NCBI RefSeq assembly: GCF_028714975.1
Contig: NZ_JAQTLH010000007.1
Span: 60,009-124,008, forward strand
Origin: Sulfurimonas sp.
GTDB lineage: Bacteria; Campylobacterota; Campylobacteria; Campylobacterales; Sulfurimonadaceae
Direction: 5' to 3'
DNA length: 64,000 nt
This document shows positions 58,710 through 64,000 of the stretch, piece after piece. The translations under genes were made by a program, and so were the position numbers. Under the pieces are notes generated by a model. It did no database searches, was not told where the DNA came from, and saw only the letters and a list, made by a program, of their open reading frames with translations. Every line of letters begins with the position of its first letter. Within the stretch, counting starts at the first letter, position 1.

Positions 58710-59429
58710 ATGAGAGAAATATTTAATAGAACACAAGACTCCGACTCGGTTGATATAGAAGTAGATATTGGCGCAGAGGATTTTGAGGGTTCTAATCCTT
58801 GGTTGTTTAGCGTATTTGTAAAATCGGCTAATATTAGTGAAAACAGTGATAGTTTTGATGAATTTTTAGAAACAAAAGAGTCTTTGATAATCGCTCTTGA
58901 GCATGAAAACAAGGCTAAATATGTCGGTACTAGAATAAATGACGGTTGGCATGAGTTTTATTTTTACGCAAAAAATTCAAAAAATTTAGAATCGGTTGTT
59001 GCGCAAATGCTAAAAAACAGCGGTTATAAATATGAGTGCAGCGTCGTAAAAGATGCAAAATGGGATTTTTACCATAAAAACCTTTTTCCGACTGAGTTGG
59101 AGTTTCACAATATCGAGAGTGATAAAATCATATTTTTGCTTGAAGAAGAGGGCGATGAACTCTCAACCCCAAGAGATGTAGAACATTATGTCTCGTTTGA
59201 CACTGCTACCCAAAAAGAGAGATTTATACAAAATGCCCTGATATGCGGGTTTGAATTTAAAGATGATATCAGTAGCGAAGAGTTTGAGTATGGCGTGGCA
59301 CTTGTAAAAAAACATCCCGTGACAAATGAGGATGTGAGAAAAGTTGTAGAAGAGTTATATCTGCTTATTAAAAAAGATCACGGCTATTATGAGGGTTGGA
59401 GTACGATACTAGTTGCTAAGGACGATTGA
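58710..59429 (+). CDS. DUF695 plus RraB-like domain protein
   Basis: 239 residues, acidic and soluble. The first half (about 20-130) resembles DUF695 (PWLFSVFVKSANI, GTRINDGWHEFYFYAKN). The second half (about 135-235) resembles RraB, an RNase E inhibitor in E. coli: LLEEEGDELSTPRDVEHYVSF, ERFIQNALICGFEF, YGVALVKKHPVTNEDVRKVVEELY. Campylobacterota generally lack RNase E, so the RraB-like half must have another partner. It is likely in one unit with ribB and the MFS-PlsC gene. Confidence 0.7.
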   Translation: MREIFNRTQDSDSVDIEVDIGAEDFEGSNPWLFSVFVKSANISENSDSFDEFLETKESLIIALEHENKAKYVGTRINDGWHEFYFYAKNSKNLESVVAQMLKNSGYKYECSVVKDAKWDFYHKNLFPTELEFHNIESDKIIFLLEEEGDELSTPRDVEHYVSFDTATQKERFIQNALICGFEFKDDISSEEFEYGVALVKKHPVTNEDVRKVVEELYLLIKKDHGYYEGWSTILVAKDD

Positions 59430-59435
59430 TTTTAC

Positions 59436-61250
59436 ATGAAAAAAATGTTTGCAATCGTCGGAGTTATAAACTATTTAGCAGTTGTTTTTTTAAACGCATT
59501 TACGGATTTAGGTCATAAGATAATCATCCAAAATACCGTTTTTAAGGTTTATGACGGAACGACTCAGATAATACTGAGCGCGATTGTAAATGCTTTGATG
59601 CTTCTTCCTTTTATCTTGGTATTTTCTCCATCCGGCTATCTAAGTGACAGATTTGCAAAAAATATTGTTATGAAGCACGCTGCTCTTTTAGCTGTTTTTA
59701 TCACTCTTGTTATCACTTTTTCTTATTATCAAGGTTGGTTTTTTACCGCTTTTGCCCTTACATTTTTACTTGCCCTTCAAAGTGCGCTTTACAGTCCCGC
59801 AAAATACGGATATATAAAAGAGTTAGTCGGCATAAAGCATATAAGCGATGGAAACGGTATGCTTCAAGCTATTACGACAAGTGCGATTTTACTTGGGATT
59901 ATAGTATATACCATACTGTTTGAGACGCTTTTAGGCGATGTTTTTGCTACAAAAGAGGATATCTTAAAAACCATAGCGCCGCTTGGGTGGCTTTTGGTTT
60001 TGGGTTCGGTTGTCGAGTATATGCTGACTTTGAAGCTGCCAAACAAGATGATAAAAGCAACTCGCAAAAAATTTGAGTTTGCCAAATACATAAAAGGTTT
60101 TTATCTGAAGAAAAACTTGATAATGCTTAGAAGAAAAAAAGAGGTTTTTGACTCCGTGATAGCACTTAGCCTTTTTTGGTCAATCTCTCAGGTCGTGTTG
60201 GCAATTTTCGGCGAGTACGCAAAGAGTGAGCTTGGCATTACAAATACGATTATTGTTCAGGGTGTAATGACTTTTTCGGTCATCGGCATAGTTTTTGGTT
60301 CTATGTTGTCGTCCGCTTTTTCAAGATACTATATAAACAGCGGACTCTCAACACTTAGCGCATTAGGCATTGCGTTTATGCTTTTTGCTATCCCGTTTAC
60401 GACAAACACGCTGTTTTTGGGAATAGAATTTGTTCTTTTTGGACTCTTTAGCGGTATGCTTTTGGTTCCGCTAAATGCAAAAATTCAGCATCTCTCTCCG
60501 GATATCCATCTTGGAACTATCGTGGCGGGAAATAATTTTGTTCAAACGCTTTTTATGTTCTCTTTTTTGATGCTCACTACTCTTTTTGCCTACTTCGGTA
60601 TGAATGCAAAAATTCTATTTTTCGTTATGGGCGTTGTCGCATTATATCTGCTCTATAGGCTTTTAAAGAGATATCTTGTTATGGCGGTTTGGACTCTTTT
60701 TGAGTCAATTTTAAAAATCCGTTACAAATGTACATATATAGGGTTAAAGCATATTGGACAAAATACGCCGATACTCTTGGTGGGAAATCATGTTAGTTGG
60801 ATTGACTGGTTTATACTTCAGCTTCCACTGGAGAGAAGAGTTGTTTTTTTGATTGATAAAGATATATACAACAATAAATTTCTAAAACCGATTTTTAAAT
60901 TAGGCGATTTGATCCCTATATCGCAAAAAGCTTCAAAAGATTCATTTATTGAAACCTCAATGAAATTAAAAAATGGTAAAATTGTAGCAATATTTCCGGA
61001 AGGCGAAATATCTAGAAGTTCCGATGTCGCAAAATTTTATAGAGGCTATGAGTTTATCGATAGAGGCGGTGCCGCTATTGTGCCTTTTTACATAGACGGT
61101 GTTTTTGGAAGTCTTTTTGCAAGACACAAAGGTGAGGGCAGCAGGAATTTTTTTAGAAAAAGAGAGATAACGCTCTACTTTGGCGAGCCTATATCTCATG
61201 ATATAAAGGCTGATGAGCTAAGAGAGATAGTAGTAAGTTTAAAGTGTTGA
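59436..61250 (+). CDS. Fusion of LplT-like MFS transporter and PlsC acyltransferase
   Basis: 604 residues. The N-terminal MFS part (about 1-410) has about 12 helices and LSDRFAKNIVMKHAALLAV plus NAFTDLGHKIIIQNTVFK, the start typical of LplT-type lysophospholipid flippases. The C-terminal PlsC domain (about 420-600) has VGNHVSWIDWFILQ (H-x4-D) and FPEGEISRSSD. LplT moves lysophospholipids inward and Aas re-acylates them; many bacteria fuse LplT, PlsC and an AMP ligase, but this version has no ligase domain. The acyl donor must therefore come from elsewhere. Confidence 0.88.
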   Translation: MKKMFAIVGVINYLAVVFLNAFTDLGHKIIIQNTVFKVYDGTTQIILSAIVNALMLLPFILVFSPSGYLSDRFAKNIVMKHAALLAVFITLVITFSYYQGWFFTAFALTFLLALQSALYSPAKYGYIKELVGIKHISDGNGMLQAITTSAILLGIIVYTILFETLLGDVFATKEDILKTIAPLGWLLVLGSVVEYMLTLKLPNKMIKATRKKFEFAKYIKGFYLKKNLIMLRRKKEVFDSVIALSLFWSISQVVLAIFGEYAKSELGITNTIIVQGVMTFSVIGIVFGSMLSSAFSRYYINSGLSTLSALGIAFMLFAIPFTTNTLFLGIEFVLFGLFSGMLLVPLNAKIQHLSPDIHLGTIVAGNNFVQTLFMFSFLMLTTLFAYFGMNAKILFFVMGVVALYLLYRLLKRYLVMAVWTLFESILKIRYKCTYIGLKHIGQNTPILLVGNHVSWIDWFILQLPLERRVVFLIDKDIYNNKFLKPIFKLGDLIPISQKASKDSFIETSMKLKNGKIVAIFPEGEISRSSDVAKFYRGYEFIDRGGAAIVPFYIDGVFGSLFARHKGEGSRNFFRKREITLYFGEPISHDIKADELREIVVSLKC

Positions 61251-61252
61251 TT

Positions 61253-61336
61253 AATCTGACGCTTTATGCGTCAAGCTTCAGTGCCAGTGCGGCTAGCGTA
61301 GTCAATCGGGACGGGTTCCGATTGGCGTGATATTAG
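61253..61336 (-). repeat. Dispersed palindromic element, diverged copy D
   Basis: Reverse orientation. Stem 3 is TGACGC/GCGTCA (61257-61262, 61268-61273), followed by AAGCTTCAG, the core edge. The other stem is CAATCGGGAC/GTTCCGATTG (61303-61312, 61315-61324, one G-U). The end CGTGATATTAG resembles the reversed start of copy A (CTGATATTACACG). The CCCCC core is missing. Confidence 0.6.
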
Positions 61337-61354
61337 TAAAAAAAGGATATAAAT

Positions 61355-62539
61355 TTGAGAACAACATTAATAATAGGTGCAGGCGGAGTTAGTCGTGTAG
61401 TTGTACATAAATGCGTACAAAATGCGGATGTTTTTGGGAAAATAGTACTAGCGAGTAGAACATTAAAGAGATGTCAAGATATAAAAAATGAACTTCCAAA
61501 TGCGGCTATTGAAGTAGCCTCTGTTAATGCAGATAGCACGGATGAAGTTATAAAACTTATAAACTCATGCAAACCGAGTATAGTTATAAATGTCGCACTT
61601 CCTTATCAGGATTTGACAATTATGGATGCTTGTATTGCTACAAAAACTCCATACCTTGATACTGCAAACTATGAACATCCCGACGAAGCAAAATTTGAGT
61701 ACAAGCTTCAATGGGCAAGAGACGAGAAGTTTAAAGAAGCGGGAATCATGGGGCTTTTGGGAAGCGGTTTTGACCCGGGGGCAACAAATGTATTTTGTGC
61801 TTATGCTCAAAAACACTACTTTGATGAGATACACACCATAGATATACTTGATTGTAATGCTGGCGATCACGGTTATGCTTTTGCAACAAACTTTAACCCT
61901 GAAATCAATCTTCGTGAGGTTTCGGCAAACGGCAGATATTGGGAGAACGGCGAGTGGATAGAGACTGCGCCGCTTGAAATTATGCAAGTTTGGGATTATC
62001 CTGAAGTAGGTCCAAAAGATAGTTATCTGCTCTACCATGAAGAGATGGAGTCTTTAGTTAAACATATAAAAGGGCTAAAACGCATTAGATTTTTTATGAC
62101 ATTCGGACAAAGTTATATAAAACATATGGAAGTTCTTCAAAATGTCGGAATGTTGGGAATCGAGCCGATTGAGCATAAGGGTATGATGATAACTCCGATT
62201 GAGTTCTTAAAAACGCTTTTGCCTGACCCTGCATCACTTGGAAGCAGAACTAAAGGCAAAACAAACATAGGTATTGTTGCCGAGGGTATCAAAGACGGCA
62301 AAAAGAGAAAAATCTACATCTATCAAGTAAAAGATCATGAAGAGTGTTTCCGTGAAACTAACTCTCAAGGCGTATCATATACAACGGGAGTTCCTGCAAT
62401 GATAGGCGCAAAACTTATGTTAAAAGGCATCTGGAGCGGAGTCGGCGTATTTAACATGGAGCAGATGAATCCTGATCCGTTTATGGAAGAGATGAACACG
62501 CAAGGACTTCCTTGGCAAGTTAAAGAGTTAGAAGTATAA
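61355..62539 (+). CDS. Carboxynorspermidine/carboxyspermidine dehydrogenase
   Basis: 394 residues from a TTG start with AAAGGA upstream. The saccharopine-dehydrogenase-like Rossmann start is TLIIGAGGVSRVVVHKC, then MGLLGSGFDPGATNVFCAYA and DHGYAFATNFNPEINLREV, which fit the carboxynorspermidine synthase group. It condenses aspartate semialdehyde with diaminopropane or putrescine to give carboxynor- or carboxyspermidine. The decarboxylase gene follows 5 bases later, completing an alternative spermidine pathway independent of decarboxylated SAM. Confidence 0.93.
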   Translation: MRTTLIIGAGGVSRVVVHKCVQNADVFGKIVLASRTLKRCQDIKNELPNAAIEVASVNADSTDEVIKLINSCKPSIVINVALPYQDLTIMDACIATKTPYLDTANYEHPDEAKFEYKLQWARDEKFKEAGIMGLLGSGFDPGATNVFCAYAQKHYFDEIHTIDILDCNAGDHGYAFATNFNPEINLREVSANGRYWENGEWIETAPLEIMQVWDYPEVGPKDSYLLYHEEMESLVKHIKGLKRIRFFMTFGQSYIKHMEVLQNVGMLGIEPIEHKGMMITPIEFLKTLLPDPASLGSRTKGKTNIGIVAEGIKDGKKRKIYIYQVKDHEECFRETNSQGVSYTTGVPAMIGAKLMLKGIWSGVGVFNMEQMNPDPFMEEMNTQGLPWQVKELEV

Positions 62540-62544
62540 CAGTA

Positions 62545-63693
62545 ATGGATAGTTTAGAAAAAATCGCTACGCCGTACTATATTTGCGATGAGTCGCTTCT
62601 TCGCGCAAACCTTGAAATCTTAAATCGTGTACAGATTGAGAGTGGAGCTAAAGTGATTTTGGCTCTTAAAGGTTTTGCAATGTGGAGTACATTCCCTTTG
62701 GTAAAAGAGTATCTCAAAGGTTGTACTTCAAGCGGGCTTCATGAGGCACTTTTAGCACGAGAAGAGTTTGCAAAAGATGATAAAAATCTTGAAGTTCACA
62801 CATATTCGCCGGCTTATAAAGATGAAGATATAGATGAGATAGCACGCATATCCAATCATATAGTTTTCAACTCGCCAAATCAGCTTTTTAAATATTGCGA
62901 TAGGGTAAAAAAGATAAACCCTTCCGTGAGTCTATCACTAAGAATAAATCCTGAACAATCATCATCTCCAAAAGATATTTACAATCCTTGCGGACTTTAC
63001 AGCAGGCTTGGAACAACGCTTGCAAATTTTGACGAGAGAGTTTTGGAACATATCGAAGGACTAAATTTTCATGCACTCTGCGAGCAGGATGTTGATGCGC
63101 TTGAAGAAGTTTTAGAGGCATTTGAAGCAAAGTTCTCCAAATACTTTAAAGGTATGAAGTACATAAATTTCGGCGGCGGTCACCATATAACCAAAAAGGG
63201 TTATGATGTCGATAAGCTCATAAATATCATTAAAGCTTTTAGAGCAAAATACGGCGTTGAAGTCTACCTAGAACCCGGAGAAGCGGTAGGCTGGCAGACG
63301 GGTGTGCTTGTTAGCAGTGTTCTTGATATTGTCCATAACGGTATGGATATAGCTATTTTAGACACTTCGGCAGAAGCGCATATGCCCGATACTCTTGCGA
63401 TGCCTTATCGTGCAATGGTGAGAGGAAGCGGTGAAGCTCTTGAGAAAAAACATACTTACAGATTTGGCGGAAACACCTGTCTGGCAGGTGACATCATGGG
63501 AGATTACTCTTTTGATACGCCTCTAAAAATTGGCGATAAAATTATATTTGAAGACCAAATTCACTACACATTTGTTAAAAATACAACTTTCAACGGCATC
63601 AAACTGCCGTCTCTTGTTTTACTAAAAGAGGATAAGAGTGTAGAAGTAGTTAGAGAGTTTGGATATCAAGATTATAGAAATAGACTTTCGTAA
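62545..63693 (+). CDS. nspC: Carboxynorspermidine/carboxyspermidine decarboxylase
   Basis: 382 residues, an alanine-racemase-fold PLP enzyme. The PLP Lys is in VILALKGFAMWSTF near residue 43, with GLHEALLAREEF, LSLRINPEQ, NFHALCEQD, YINFGGGHHITKKGYD and GNTCLAGDIMGDYSF (active-site Cys). It removes the carboxyl group to yield norspermidine or spermidine. It forms an operon with the dehydrogenase and precedes a methyltransferase gene by 10 bases. Confidence 0.95.
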   Translation: MDSLEKIATPYYICDESLLRANLEILNRVQIESGAKVILALKGFAMWSTFPLVKEYLKGCTSSGLHEALLAREEFAKDDKNLEVHTYSPAYKDEDIDEIARISNHIVFNSPNQLFKYCDRVKKINPSVSLSLRINPEQSSSPKDIYNPCGLYSRLGTTLANFDERVLEHIEGLNFHALCEQDVDALEEVLEAFEAKFSKYFKGMKYINFGGGHHITKKGYDVDKLINIIKAFRAKYGVEVYLEPGEAVGWQTGVLVSSVLDIVHNGMDIAILDTSAEAHMPDTLAMPYRAMVRGSGEALEKKHTYRFGGNTCLAGDIMGDYSFDTPLKIGDKIIFEDQIHYTFVKNTTFNGIKLPSLVLLKEDKSVEVVREFGYQDYRNRLS

Positions 63694-63703
63694 AGGATTA
63701 AAG

Positions 63704-64000
63704 ATGCAAGAAGATAAACAGAGATGGAATGAGAGATATTTGGATAACCCGATGCCGCAGAGTGTTTCTCCGCTTGTAGAGAAATATATCTCACATGCAA
63801 AAGTCGGTCAAGCTATAGATGTGGCTTGCGGAACGGGTAGAAATACGCACTTTTTGGCTGATTTGGGATTTTTAGTAGATGCCGTCGATATATCCGACTA
63901 TGCTCTTGGTAAAGTAAAAAAAGGCTCAACGATTACCAAAATAGATGCAGATTTGGATAAGTACAATCTGGCTCCAAATAAGTATGATTTGATAGTAAAT
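63704..64000 (+). CDS. SAM-dependent methyltransferase, N-terminal part
   Basis: 99 codons from ATG 63704 to the window edge, with AAGGA before the start. It opens with DKQRWNERYLDNPMPQSVSPLVEKY and has the SAM motif AIDVACGTGRNTHFLADLGF followed by VDAVDISDYAL (motif II acidic residue). A class I methyltransferase of the small-molecule or tellurite-resistance TehB-like type; substrate unknown. It is probably the third gene of the polyamine run. Confidence 0.85.
   Translation, partial: MQEDKQRWNERYLDNPMPQSVSPLVEKYISHAKVGQAIDVACGTGRNTHFLADLGFLVDAVDISDYALGKVKKGSTITKIDADLDKYNLAPNKYDLIVN

Noticed and set aside
61565..62038. 157-codon open frame antisense to the carboxynorspermidine dehydrogenase
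   Set aside because: Cys- and Ile-rich composition without domain features; the sense gene is clearly conserved.

Overview
The window is AT-rich, densely packed bacterial chromosome and most likely comes from a Sulfurimonas-like member of the Campylobacterota (formerly Epsilonproteobacteria). This is inferred from gene content and order, not from a marker-gene search: TTG starts, a FabL-type enoyl-ACP reductase beside dapA, a DUF1104 secreted protein, a RibB with a degenerate second domain, the carboxynorspermidine route to polyamines, and a murF-hydrolase-ddl-ruvA-DUF342 / murJ-cysS ... pyrD-M16-dapA-SDR order that I recall from Campylobacter jejuni. No prophage, CRISPR array, insertion sequence or rRNA was seen.

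Layout. 1-7583: end of a YfgM-like gene, BamB-like lipoprotein, Xer-type recombinase, HD hydrolase, NosL-like and TauE/SafE-like copper or cytochrome-assembly genes, HDOD protein and polA. 7678-14895: OpgB-like phosphoglycerol transferase, DUF1104 protein, PAS histidine kinase and response regulator, siroheme nitrite/sulfite reductase, nrdG and a 50-codon gene carrying the glycyl-radical motif. 14910-24969: nrdD main chain, ThiE/TenI, HI0933 flavoprotein, alpha-carbonic anhydrase, YggS, RseP, PgsA, an ACP-acyltransferase fusion and an Atg22-like MFS protein. 25047-30997: glpQ-like, J-domain, ald, pcm, AmrS, Hsp20, Spy-like protein, hemD. 31064-38607: FabL-like reductase, dapA, Gly-rich secreted protein, M16 protease, pyrD, DJ-1, RlmI-like methyltransferase, NDH-2-like flavoprotein. 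38626-50375: two transporters, cysS, murJ, then fapA-like, ruvA, ddl, hydrolase, murF, HIT. 50404-57491: tRNA-Gln, DUF2156, GNAT, divergent corA and mgtA, EAL-HDOD, and an fMet-Gln-fMet tRNA operon. 57650-64000: RibBX, DUF695-RraB, MFS-PlsC fusion, two carboxynorspermidine genes and a partial methyltransferase.

Working together: PgsA, both PlsC fusions, GlpQ-like and OpgB-like serve membrane lipid and envelope turnover; MurJ, Ddl and MurF serve peptidoglycan; NrdD, the small glycyl-radical protein and NrdG form a class III ribonucleotide reductase; CorA and MgtA handle magnesium.

Most notable: the class III ribonucleotide reductase appears split, with its glycyl-radical domain on a separate 50-residue protein that has its own strong ribosome-binding site. 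Second, a family of dispersed intergenic elements shares a CCCCCTGAAGCTAC-like core and hairpins whose stems differ in sequence but keep their pairing. No intergenic stretch exceeds about 300 bases without a gene; the longest, 50376-50681, holds a tRNA.
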